Source: Rotaria socialis (lineage: Eukaryota; Rotifera; Eurotatoria; Philodinida; Philodinidae). From it: a stretch of DNA of 64,000 nt. The notes below the pieces were generated by a model. That model was not told where the DNA came from, made no database searches, and saw only the letters and a program-made list of their open reading frames with translations. A program made the translations under genes and the position numbers. Location: assembly GCA_905331475.1 (NCBI GenBank), contig CAJNYU010003695.1, positions 22,737 through 86,736 on the forward strand. The letters run 5' to 3'. Each line of letters starts with the position of its first letter. Position 1 is the stretch's first letter. Below are positions 22,201 through 34,545 of this stretch, in pieces.

Positions 22201-25200
22201 CTAAACTCGAAATCTTGAAAGAATCGACTGAAATAATTCAGTTTTTCCTATTGCACTTTTGAGAAATTCTTTTGTGTAGAAACTTGACGGCAGTACATGC
22301 AGGAAAAATCCAAGCATATTTGGTACGTAACAAAGTAAATAAGCGATCGTCAACAAGTGTCGTTGCCAGTTGGTCATCGATGAACAAGCCAAATAAAAGC
22401 ATAGGGTTGTTTGTGGCAATGCAGAGAAAATGATCACTAATGGGCTTATGTAGAGTTCTTTCTGAGCGAAAAATTGTTTTTTAAGCATTGCTTCTAAATC
22501 ACTTCTTAGTCCTATTGCTTTTATTCGGTTTCGTGCTAGAAAAACAATGAGCAGAGTAATTGAAGCACTTTGCGTGCAGAATGGTATCAGATGATGAAGA
22601 GTGACTGCTATACGATGATAGGTTGATATGGTTGAAGAAGGAAAAACCATTGTGCAGATTAGAGATGGTTCCACAATGCGTAAATACAATAGTTCGTGCA
22701 AGTGCAACAGTAGAACACTGAAGATGGTTAACCCTGTGATGACAATCGCCATTCTTGGTTTGTTCATAAATGACGAATTAGGAAAGATTATCACACTAAA
22801 ACGAGCGATAGAGATCCAAGTCATAAGCCAATAGATTGCACGAGTCGAGACGGATAGAAAATACGAGATTAATTTGCAGGATATTGTATGAGATGTATTA
22901 ATTGAAGTCGAGCGGATTACTAAAAGCTTTGCAAAAAGAAAAAACAAAGAAATTTGATTGAGAATGGCCACACAGAGCAAATAAATTCCAACACCGAACT
23001 TTCTCGGCATTTCTCTTTGAAACGTGAGCAAACTACATGCATTGTTTAAGAGACCGATAAAGATAAAAACAGCTAGCAGACAAATATATAAGGTTTGAAC
23101 CGCTTCTTTACTATCAATAATCAAAGAATCCAGTGTGACACTAAAAGCTTCGTTGTTGAATTCGCATACACGGCCATAGTGACATTTTGGACACAAACAG
23201 ATATAATCCGACTGATTATTCAGATGACCTTTAATGCAACGACCATTTGAAAGACACTTCGAACATTGATCGAGCTTCGGATCCAGAATGAAACAAGAAG
23301 CTCGAGTGTAGTCTTCATGACACACGCATAGATAAATCCAGTCATGAAAGCATACCAGCTCAGGCTGTTTTGTAGCATTAATGTATTGGCGGCAAATGTG
23401 ATGATAACGAAACATTGAAGGAATGTCATCATTCAACGTTGCTGAAAGGAAACGAAATAGGAATAAGCTCATATCCGTAAAACAAACAAAAAATAGGTTT
23501 TCAATGGTATATATTTACTCATGTTCAATTGTTGGAGGTAGTCTTGAGCTAAAGAGCAATACAACGGTTTAGTTGTGACATTGATTGCAGTTACAGATGG
23601 TTGAAAGTAGCCGATAAAGTATCGACTCGAGTGTACATCATCGTAAAATTTGAGTAAACAGAGAGAAGGTGCATATTCTTCGTTATATTGATATCGAATG
23701 AATGTTGGCAGACTTGATTGAACTTCTTGATGACGAATTTCAAGCTGCAATGTTTGACGATTGATATCGAAAAGTTGCATTGTTGTGACTGACACGATTT
23801 CTGTTGAATTTATTCGAATGTTAACAGAAGTTTTCTCATATTCACAACGAGCTCCATAAAACGGATCTTGACAAACACATCGGAAATGTGTTTCACCGGT
23901 CCAATCATATGTATACAAGCACGTGCCATTGTTTTGGCAACGATCTTTCGGGCAAAAAGAATTCAGTCGAAGATTACAACGAGGTCCAAATCTATCACGA
24001 GGACAAATACACAATGGTCTCTGTATTCCAATATCTTGATCGCGATATCCACCTTTACAAATTGACTGTGCCGAGCAATAGACATGGCATTGCTCATTGC
24101 GAAATTGACAATGTTTCCCATAGTATCCTTGTTTGCATGAGCAATAGTACGAATTCGTTTTGGAGAACAGCGGACGGCAGATCGAATTTTTAAGGCAACG
24201 ATGCTTTCTACAAGAATTAATTGAGATATTAGTATAATCATTTGGAAATCTCAAGATAGTGGCAAAGCGATACGAAGGTAAGAAATCAAAATAGATCGGA
24301 TAATCCCAAGCACCCAATTCGGCCATGACATAATTCGCTCGTTGTTCATATAGTTCAAAACGAATCGAATACGGATGCTCATAAAGAATTTGATTTCGAG
24401 ATGCTTGTCTGCCTTGTTTCTCTCTTAAATAACGTTCACTGCGACTGTATAGCAAGTGAAATTTCTGCTTGACAGGTTCATTTATTTCGAGCCCTGGTTG
24501 TACGTAAAATTCATGGAAATCGATTATGTTGTGTTCATGAAGAAGATTGGTAACAATCTTTAGGATAGTATTGTTGTCTATTGAATCTTCTAATCGATAA
24601 TATGAAATATCAAGATGTGTTACAACGGTGACGCGATCACTGTAATATTCACAACGATCTCCATAGTAAGAGGGTGGACATAAACATTCAATAGAATTAT
24701 TAACGTAAACAGCAACTCCTCGATTGCACCAGAAGCTTTCGCGTAATAATGAGTTGGATTCGTTCTTTGTTTTATTCATCTGTGCAATGCGACGATGCAG
24801 TTGAAATTTTTTATTGGAATTAATTTGCGAAGGATTTGCGGATAGCAACGTATGTTGCAGTCGTGGATACGTAGGAATGTGGAAATCAAGCGTTTTTTCC
24901 ACCTCCAATGTGTGTTTTCCCTGTCGATAGTAGGATTTTGCGAAATTACTCGATACTCTCGGACACCAAAATTCATCTTCACCGTATGGGCAATCTAAGG
25001 AACCATCACATCTACCACCTTTGAAGCATTGTTCACCATTAAGACACACAGCATCCATCGGTGCACTGCAGTTAAGTATATTCGAACGATAAAAGCAGAG
25101 GGGTTGATCGTCACCTCCTTTGCATCGAACATCGCAAAGAAAAGCATTGTCAATGCAATGCCATATTGTTAACATGTCAGCACAGCGAAACGTGAATCCT

Positions 25201-27586
25201 TTCATAGTGCCACGACAATCTTCAAATGTATTCATTTCGTCGAGTGCACCGTAGCAATCAGCAACACCATCGCCAACGCGAGTAAGATTAACACATGGAC
25301 GATTTTTCAGTATATCGATTGGATCGGCTACATTCTTTAATAGGCACGGAAATTCACGTTGAAAATCACAAAATTCACCGAACGGTTGCTGATAATCGTA
25401 TAATTTGTGGCATTGGTTGATTTTAGCGGAGAGATTAGTAAGATGAAGATTGTGCTTCGACACGTTGTCGCCGATGAAAAGAAAAATACCTTGCTCGTCC
25501 GACCCATCGGAACAATCCATTTCTCCATCACAAACATGGTCCATAGAAATACACTGGCCGGTTTTACATTGAAAATCAGTAGTTGAACAAATCCACTGTT
25601 GACAATACTTTGTGAATTCGTCTATTTTCGATGATAAATCCCAAAAGGAATTACACAAATGATGAAACGGAATTTGGGCGGTTGGTGTACTTTGATTGTG
25701 TGAAGTCGATAGTGAATCACTCGTGTTCATTAGCGATGATTTACTGATATACTGTCGAAGTATCTGACAGCCTGAATCATTCGATCGCTTACAATAAATT
25801 TCTGCTATCGGAAAATTCGAACCATTAATATATTCATCGAAACCATTAACACAATCTCGTTCTCCATTTCCCAATCGCCAAACAGGTAAACAGCGTGAAA
25901 AATTATTCGATGAACATTGAAAACGATGCTTTCTGACGTTGACATCGCATCCGTATCCGATCACTTTTTCGTCTCCTACATCGATACAATTAGCAGCCTG
26001 ATCCAATAAGCGATACGTGGATATGCATTCTCTTGAAATAGAACATACATCGGCTATCGCATATGGAAGGCCATTGAATGTGCGTGAGCCATTCCAGCAA
26101 TGCTTATCGTATTGTATGATCGATGTATTATCGGAACCCGTTTTCGATTTGCAAGCGAAATAATCTGCTGTTCGAAATAATTGTTTGTAAAATTGGGTAT
26201 GATTTGACATCGAATGGCAAACGCGATAGCCTCGACATTTTATACATCCATTCATAATAGCCGAATCTGGCGCTATGTTACGCCAGTCCCGATCGATTTT
26301 ATACTGATAATAAAGATGCGGCGCATATAATGCCCCCGTTGGATATAAAACAAAATTTTGATCACAGATCTCTCTCATCAACGTAGAGCAGTTCTTCTGA
26401 TTACAGGGACAATCACGTTCAAAGCCTCGTGATAATGCGCATTTAGCTAAATACGTACATTTCTCCGTTCGAGTCAGGTTTGGGTGATTCAAATCATTCG
26501 GATCATCATAATTTGGAAACGGATAACACATTCCATTTTCCATTGTCCATAGTTGTTTTGCAGTAGTGATTTCGCAAAGATAGTTTCGTTCACGCATGTT
26601 CAAACAACTCCAATCTGTTGAAGTACTATAATCCCATAAGTATGCCAACATCACACAATGTCCATCGCCACAAGATGTAGTATACGGATAGCAGATGCGT
26701 TCATCGCACAGAAATGTATCGAATTTCACCGCACATTCCATTCCTCTAGTGAACTTTCTTTCATCACTCATATCCATACAATCAAACTCACCTAAACAAC
26801 GAACATCAATTAGATTCATCGCGATCTACTTAGCGAGTATTTTTTTCAGTCTCATCCACTCCGTCCTCCGTAACCGTTCTTACCATCGAGCCAGTATTGT
26901 TCAGGAATACACATACCATTATCACATCTGTATTCATCCAATTCACATTCGTTGAATTCCAAAAGATCACACCCTTCTTCATCTTTCCCATCCAAACAAT
27001 TTTGCTTACCATCGCATACATTTCGCCATTCCAAACACATTAAACCAGAATTGCAGATCAATGTTTCATAACACACTATATTGCCGAAGACTTGAAGCCA
27101 ATCTTCATTACCTTTTCTCTGATTGTATTGCATTCGAATAGACGACGAAAACCATGGATTGTCATCACTGTTGACTAGCTGATATTCACAGTATTTTCCG
27201 AATGTTCCCAATCTAGTACAATTACAAGCGAACTGCTCCAACGTGTTGTCTTCAATATTTAGACCCGATTCATTTGCATAGAAGATATCAGCATAGTTAT
27301 CAGCTGTTTCAATACTCGAACTCCATTGCAATACGGTGTTGGGATCAATGCCAAGCTCGAGAATTTCACGGAAACTCCAACATTTCCCTTCGTTATGGCA
27401 ACCATGGAATTGTCGTTGAAGTGTTTTGGGTGATCTGGCCCGTTTACAATATTTAATGAGAGGCGCACCAGGATCTCGATTATATATACAATCGTAATTC
27501 TGGACATGATCACTATTTTCTGTATTGAAGAGAAGAACAATGCTACTCACACATTTCAACACGATTAGAAAAACTATGGGTATCAT
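22201..27586 (-). CDS. Large LDLa/EGF-repeat 7TM receptor (GPCR)
   Basis: Three exons, 27586-26884, 26791-23519 and 23441-22201, all joined in phase 1, give 1738 aa. The first intron restores WLDGEFDCMDMSDE, so LDLa signature residues span the junction. Residues 1-20 are a signal peptide. The ectodomain has LDL-receptor class A modules (CDGKQNCLDGKDEEGC; CDGEMDCSDGSDE; CDGSLDCPYGEDEFWC; others degenerate) and about six EGF modules (CLCPPSYYGDRC; CSCKQGYYGKHC; CVCQDPFYGARC). The last about 300 residues hold seven hydrophobic helices: GLLNNACSL in TM1, SIARF after TM3 in place of DRY, and PNMLGFFLHVLP in TM7 in place of NPxxY. Known: LDLa domains on rhodopsin-like receptors occur in relaxin receptors and the snail receptor GRL101. 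The ligand is unknown. The gene looks intact. Confidence 0.9.
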
Positions 27587-28225
27587 TTCTCAAGAAGACA
27601 ACCTTTCTCATTGATTCAGCACAAAATGAGAAACATCTATTGCTCGTATGTTGTCAGATTTGTCATTGTTGAAGTGACAACACACTTATTATATTGACCT
27701 ATAACAAAATTTTCTTTCATGATATCTGAGAAAAGATAATCAAATCAATTGATTTTGTTGTCAGTGAATGTTGACATGTATTAACAATGGTGACGTTTTT
27801 ATTGCGATATCGAGATTTTTAATTGGATATGTCACTTTTGAAAAAAAATGTGACTGGAACGTTATCCATTGACAATGTCGTAGTTCTCTTCAAAATAGAC
27901 TTTCTAGGGTAAAATCGGCCGATAAGGTCTATTAACATCGAACGACCATATACATGTGAAGAACAAAGAAAAGAAACTTAGTTTGACAAATGTAAATTGT
28001 AAGTTTCATCATGCATATCGATAAGCGGTTTAGTCTTACGTATGTTACGTCAACTCGCGGGATCACTTCATTTTGTGTATCATACTCCTCTACTCGGGTT
28101 CGTTGTGTATAACAATTCCAATGAAAACATTTCTTGAATCAAATTTATTTCGAAAAATTCATTAGTTTTGAAATTCTTATCAAAATCTATGTTGTTGATC
28201 AAAAACATCCAAAAGTAACCGATGC
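27587..28225. other. Non-coding interval, probable 5' region of the 7TM receptor gene
   Basis: AT-rich sequence between two minus-strand genes. It should contain the promoter of the receptor gene and the 3' end of the alpha-kinase gene. No specific site recognised. Confidence 0.5.
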
Positions 28226-30708
28226 TTAATCATCTTTGTATAGCATGGTCGGCTCACATTCAATCGTTTCACAATCCAATTTATCGATTGATTCTAAGAT
28301 TTGATAAATTTCATCTGAGCCGGATGGAAATTGTTGCACTGGTAGTTTGAGTTTTGAGCATACTTCACTGCAAATGTGGGTGCGGAAAAAACTGCCCATA
28401 CCTTTTACGCCAAGGTTAGTACGCGTATGTTTAAATCGTAATATATTATCACAATGTATTGCAGGATCAGTAAGTAAATAAGCACCTTCGCTTCTTGCAC
28501 CTTGCAGATCTACTACCATAAGACGACCAGCTGTGATGTTATGTGTCCAATGAGAGAATGCTTGTAGTATTGTTGAATATTCAGCTACGGACACTCCGCC
28601 ACTATTATTGCTCCATTTTTGCCAGGCCTGGTGGAAGCGTCGCTCCACTTGGTAGATTTTTGTTGTGTCGTTCTTTTGTTGGACAATATCAGCATCTGCG
28701 TATATAATATATGTTGGCGTCCGAAATGTTGTGGTCAGTTCAGTATTGAATTTGCCTGCTAGAAATTGTGCAATAACCTGAATTTCACGATGTTCTTGGT
28801 AAACTTGTAAGCTGTTACCTCTTGGATCACTACTGATGAATTCTTTAAAGACAACGTCTACTAGGTCACATCCATCACTTGAAAACTGACCATAAAAAGC
28901 GAATCGAAGTGAACCTTTCGTAAATGGATGGGGTGCTATCTTTATTTGACCACTACCTTTGCCAACAAATAAAGGTTGAAATATATCGTTCATTGTATTA
29001 GGATACATAATTTCAATAGTATGAACTGTGTGCGCTTCGAAATCATCCCAATAGGGTTCTTCATTCAACATTATATAGGGTTTTATTGTCTTATCTGATG
29101 TACGAAACGAAGACATTGTCGACTCAATGCCACTCAAAATACAAGAGCTTGTTGTTATACAAATATTTTTCATCAAAGCCGCTGGATCTTTAACGTGCAT
29201 CTCTGATATTGTTCCATAGATGAAAGCGAACTCGTCAAACATCATCTTCGTAGATTCATTCAGTTGAATTGTACAATAAGTTATTTTCAATCGTTTAATA
29301 TCTAATAGTAGCTTTGAAAGTTCTCTATTCTTTGGATCGCCCTTTGCATATTTGTCAGCATCTGGACCTTGAAGTTTATGATAAGATTTTCCGTGACAAG
29401 GCGCATCACATATGTGAATTATTATATGATTTGGATTGGACCAAGAGAGTTGAGGAATAATCTCTAGTGCACCTAATCAAAAATTTTAAAAAATCCATTA
29501 TCAAAATTTTTAAATGTTTATAAATTGTGAATGTGCGGGATGTGCGTGTGCATGTTTGGGACTAGCCGAAATTAAAATTTTCATCTGTTCTTAAAAAATG
29601 CAGGTGGAAAAAGCAAGGTTTTCATTCAACCTAGAGGAGACCAACATTGTAATTTCCGTTATGGATATTAAAAATAGTCCTAAATTTTGATCCTGTATTA
29701 TATACTGAAGTATTTAATTTCAATTTTATTATGCGTCTAGAAGTTTTTGAGAGAGTGAAACGCCAGAAAGGAAATTTTCTGCTGCTTTTTAAATCCTAGC
29801 AGATATATCGATATACTTATGATTTGCTAATTTTGATTTTTTAATAGGGAACTTGAAACTGAAATAATTAACTAAAGGTTTAAATAATCCGACATAGGAT
29901 GCTGAAATATCTGTTGTAAAATGAGAAGTGTGAAGTGCTCGCTTTTCTGTATCAATAGTCGAAACACCCAATGTTAATAATGTGCCGTAAAACAAAATGC
30001 AAGCTCACTGAAAACATCTTCACATGTATCATCACCACCGGTTGCGTTCACTTGATCTAGATACATTTTGAATATGTTCACATCATCAGTGAAATCGAGT
30101 TTCTCAATATTTTCATCAATATCGCGGTAACCAACGAACGCGAGATGAGGTTTTGTAGCATGTAATTTAATTATAGTGTCAGTAAGTTGACGAATTTGTG
30201 TTTTTGTTGCATCGATGTATGCTGACATGCTGCCCGTGCAGTCTACTAAGAAACAGACGTCAATAGCCGACTGAGCTTTAGTTAATTTGAGTACTTCATC
30301 AATTTCATATTTCCGTTGATTCACTTCATATTCACGTTCTTTTTTCATGTCTTCTTTTACTATAGCCATACCCTCTTCTGTTCGCATAAGAGATGACCAC
30401 CTCTTGATGCGTGGCAAACTTTTCATGTTTTCTTCAAGTTCATTCTGTATATATTTGTTATTCGGATCTTTACGCAGCTGTGACAGATTATATTTACAGC
30501 CCAAAGATAATTCTTGAAATTGAGCATCATGTTTATCAATATTAATATCGCCATTGGAAATTGATGATCCGACATCCTACTGAATATTTTCTAATGAAGC
30601 ACGGGCTGAATATTTCCTGAGACGAATCGAATCAACAGTGACTTTGATCGAGCCTTTTCTCAATTCAACTGCATCCATTTCTAATAAATTCATCATTGGT
30701 TCACCCAT
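28226..30708 (-). CDS. VWA-alpha-kinase protein gene with one in-frame stop
   Basis: Two exons, 30708-30009 and 29472-28226, phase 1, 649 codons. The join gives CEDVFSALEIIPQLSW, typical of these VWA domains. VWA: about residues 110-230, with the MIDAS motif DCTGSMS (metal site) and a GYRDIDE loop. Alpha-kinase: about residues 350-630, with a Gly-rich GKGSGQ, a PFTKGSLRFAFYG segment, the catalytic VVDLQGA, LTDPAIHC, and the zinc-binding THICSEVCSKL. Known: this layout matches the VwkA-type Ser/Thr kinases of Dictyostelium and other eukaryotes. Oddity: codon 44 is TAG (30579-30577), with coding-like sequence in the same frame on both sides, and no splice choice I tried removes it in phase. The allele may be null, translation may start further down (next in-frame Met is in MKSLPRIKRW), or the base may be an error. 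Confidence 0.8.
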
Positions 30709-31960
30709 TGATAGTGAAGTGTGACGAACGACTTTTCGCTTTTCAAGAAAAAACGGATTGTAATTTATAGTTTTTTAGATTTTAATATTTTATATCCTCT
30801 CACACAGTGAGGAAAAAAACAAAACATCATCATTTTGTTGGTATTTTTATGTTTTTTAAATTATTCATTGAAAAAACAGCGGCGAAGCATTGGCTTGACG
30901 TATACTTTCGCATTCTGTTACCTTTTTGGTATATTTTAAGCCTGTCAGAATCATGTTTTAGCTTCTTTTTGTAAATATAGTTATCAACATTCATATTGAA
31001 TTTTGTATGAAAATATATGATAAAACTTTTGATTATCAAGGCAACGAAAAATATGTCATATCACAATGCAAGATAAAACTTATCAATGGAAAAAACCAGC
31101 AAGTACTTTAAATTTTGTAATCATTTGAAATAAAGTATCAAAAACTACAGATGGTGCTTTTCAAAGGGATTGAATCAAAATTCAAAACAAGCAGATTTGA
31201 AAACGAGAAAAAAGCCCTGCTATACGCAAATATCCTCATTCATACTCATCTATGAAGCAATGTTTCAGATTTTGCGTAGAAATAAATTTTCATTGCGAAC
31301 ATCAGAACCGACCTTGCATAAACGAATTACATCTTCCTATGTAATTGTAGCCAAAACAATAAATAATTGAAGTTAATTCATTAATCGGAAAAATATTGTA
31401 CGCTGCTAAATGCTTTTTTCTGAATTTTTACGAAATTATCAGAAGAATGGAGGTTGCGAGTGTTAATGTGTGTTCGTTATCTACAATTATTCATACCAAC
31501 ATCTTTTATTGAAAAACAATGTATTTAATCACCATCGAATGAACAATCCACTACCAGCTTGACTATAGGTTCTTTCCAAAATTTCGTATATAATTTGATA
31601 GACCTTAATAACGACTCATACACTGTTCTTCAAACCAATCAATTGCAGCGAGAAACGATGCTAGAAGGCTGCAAGGCATCCCCTAGTTTGACAGTCTGAC
31701 CCTACGCTGCATTTTTGGTACTAAAGAAAAAGTCAAACTTCCGCATCTCAGGTTGTTGATACAGCTATCCGTATTTTTGCCGAAAAGTTGCGAAATACGG
31801 TATTTTATGCGCTGTATTGAGTCTTAAAAGGTTCGGAATGTGGCGTAATCTCGGGCGCAGAAATACTATACTGTATACGATGTCGTATTATTAATATGGA
31901 TGGCCGTAATATCACTCAAATACAGTCAATCTTATCTATCTCAAAAGTTGGACACTACCA
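30709..31960. other. Non-coding interval
   Basis: AT-rich and free of plausible genes up to about 31600. A slightly GC-richer patch at 31640-31930 has words such as GGGCGCAGAAATAC similar to a patch near 16625, possibly fragments of one dispersed repeat. It precedes the 7TM pseudogene, whose missing LDLa part should have lain here. Confidence 0.45.
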
Positions 31961-33985
31961 GTGAAGTTTCTTTTCATGTCTGACAATCATGTTAGCGCTG
32001 AATTAGTAATTCCAGCACAAAGCAAAGGGCATAGATCACGTCATGCAAGATACGATGAGCAACCAAACATGCTTCCTAGTGATCAAGGCAAATGCAACTG
32101 TTCAAAAGATTCTCTTTGTGTTGGCATTGTAAACAACCGATCGATTTGTCTTTGTCCTTTAGCGAAGACGTCACCGCGATGTTGTCGTGACTCAATTTGT
32201 CACAAAACTATGTGTATGAACGGAGGTCTTTGTGTACCATACGATGACAGAATCTCTTTTACAAATTTCATGTGTATCTGTCAAGATGGTTTTTCTGGTG
32301 AGAAATGTGAACATAAAGATTTTCAAATTGAAATTTCTTTTTCGGGCGTGTCTACTTCCCAAGCTATTTTATTACGGTTCGTAAATTTGAGTTCTCTAGT
32401 ATGAATCCAATGCGAATACGAGTGACTACACTCCAGAAGATAAGATTCGGCCAAGACATCGCCACGTTTAACATTTCATCTTGCCTTTTCTCAAATTGAA
32501 CGTCAATTCTGCCTAAGTGTCCTTCAATATAATTATACACCTTCAATGGTGATTACGACAGAAATTACTCGATCTCAATATTGTCCGCGTGTTCTAGACT
32601 TGCTCAATCGATCACTTGTTGATTATCCGATTCTTCGTCGAGTGAAATATTATCACCTTCTTCTCATGCAATATTCGAATCTTGTTTGTTTTCACGACAA
32701 TGAAACATTCATCTGCCTTTGTACAGAAGAAAGACAAGACAACTGTTTTCATTTCGATTTCAACATGACTTAGGATTGTGCATGTGCAAACAAGTATCAA
32801 AGTAGAGCTCAAACCTTTCCAAACAATCCAACATGTCCAACAAAGACTATGTTGCTTGTGGGTTTGATATCTGGAAGTTTATCGATTTTAATTTTTCAAT
32901 CAAAAGTCTGTCAAAAAGATGGTTGTGGTATTCATCTTATTGTATCATCGATAGGATCTCTTCTAACTGTAATTGGTTTGAATTTCACATTATGGTTTCT
33001 TATTCTTTCACAAATGTCAATAGTTACTTGTCGATATTTTCTCTTTGTTAGCTGCATTTCAACTGAATTTATTCTTCGATTTTTACTAGTCATTCTGATT
33101 GGTCTCATGCCTGTGTCGTTATTGAACGACTTGCTACTGTTATTCTCGATGTCAAATTTAACCTATGGAAGAGCAAAACGATGGCATAATTGTTGATTTG
33201 CATCAGAACTGAGCGAAATACTCGAAGTACTCGTACTCGAGTGCCATTTTGATCGTACTCGTACTCGAGGGTTAAGTACTCGAAGTCCTACATCAACATT
33301 AATTATATCGAAATGATGCTTGATAAAATCATAATGCAGAATTTTTCAAGAAAGAACAGTTGATTTCTTTCTTTCCTTTTATATTTATATATATATTGTC
33401 TTCTGAATGAATCTATCATGTACTCGTACTCGAAAAAGCCCGTACGTACCCAGCTCTGAGTTGCATAGTTCCTCTATTTATATGTGCTTTTCTTATACAC
33501 GATCCTATTCATCGTCGTCTGGTTGACGATAAAGAGGAAAATCGAACATGGTGTTTGATTCGGCTAACATCAACCGTTGAAAGTTCTCATTTGTTTATTG
33601 ACATTTTTCATTTCATGGCTCCATTTGTACTTAAATTTACCTCAACTGTTGGTGTCATTCTTTCTATTGCAAAGAAACGTACTGCAGTCAAGAAACAAAA
33701 CGCATGTATCGATAATGTTATGGAACCATTTTATAAACATAAAAATCTGATAATTAGTTCGAGTTGGTTAGCTATCTTAAGTTTACCTCGACTACTCTTC
33801 TCTTTTTCACCTGGATATATATGAAATCAGTAAGAAAACCAACATTGTTCGTGGTTGAATACTTTATTTCATTCTACTCACGTTTTTTTATTTTCGTCTC
33901 AACTTCAGAAACATACAGACAAGATTTCAAAACAGTAACTAAAAAGAAATACAATTCATTTCGACTTCTTTGCAAGCGATATTAA
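31961..33985 (+). pseudogene. Decayed EGF/7TM receptor related to the receptor at 22201-27586
   Basis: A truncated and broken copy of the same receptor class. 31961-32404 gives EGF modules (CMNGGLCVPYDD, CICQDGFSGEKC). 32546-32773 gives YSNLVCFHDNETFICLC, homologous to PELVCFHDWIYLCVC of the intact receptor. 32849-33190 gives TM1-TM3 (LISGSLSILIFQSK). 33470-33825 gives ICIVPLFICAFLIHDPIHRR and the following helices. 33764-33985, in another frame, gives the last helix and tail. Stops and frame shifts separate every block, the LDLa-rich N-terminus is missing, and a hAT-type MITE sits inside the TM4 region. The result cannot make a receptor. Confidence 0.8.
33204..33458. mobile_element. hAT-type MITE inside the 7TM pseudogene
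   Basis: 255 bp. The ends read CAGAACTGAG inward from the left and CAGAGCTGGG inward from the right; CAGNGCTG-like ends are typical of hAT elements. The 8-bp flanks are ATTTGCAT (33196-33203) and AGTTGCAT (33459-33466), one mismatch, fitting an aged 8-bp duplication. Subterminal GTACTCGTACTCGA repeats lie near both ends (33230-33290 and 33418-33434). There is no coding capacity. Confidence 0.8.
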
Positions 33986-34545
33986 CGGAGCTCTTATTGA
34001 TTGGTCTCACTGTTCATTTCTGTACCGTTAGCGAAAAAATTGAAATTTCTATTGGCATCAAGGAAGAAAATAGTGGCAATGCGATTTGAGAAAAGCAGAT
34101 TTCTTCAGCCTCATTCAGTCTGAATTGAAATATACGCATATTCATGATTGGAGCGCATCAGTAAATCAATTATATTGTAAGCAGTTAACTAAAAATCATA
34201 AGAATCAGCTATGAGTGTCAAAGGTGTTTGCAATGCGAGAAATAAAACTATATTTAAAGTTGAATTTTTCTTTAAATACTTCGACTAAGCGTATCGAGTT
34301 CAACGTGTGACGACGTTGATCGAACAGATTGAATACGTTTACGCATGTTAACAACACATAATAGAAAAGAATCGAGGCACACGTGGAGGAAACGACGGAA
34401 ATGCAAACTTAGAGTAGAAAGAAGTGCAATCGGTTGTAAATATAATTCTTTAAGCAAAGAAAATACTTACATCGTCATAAATGTTAGTATAAATCCTTTT
34501 CTGTTCACGTTTTCATGCTTTCAAAAAAATAGAAAAATTTAAAAG
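33986..34545. other. Spacer upstream of the potassium channel gene
   Basis: No PAS-like exon or other coding exon is recognised. It probably holds the promoter and leader of the channel gene. Two short overlapping ORFs here (opposite strands, about 60 codons each) look like chance. Confidence 0.5.

Noticed and set aside
32846..33051. Plus-strand ORF in the second frame of the 7TM pseudogene
   Set aside because: The competing frame (32849-33196) gives the membrane helices homologous to the intact receptor.
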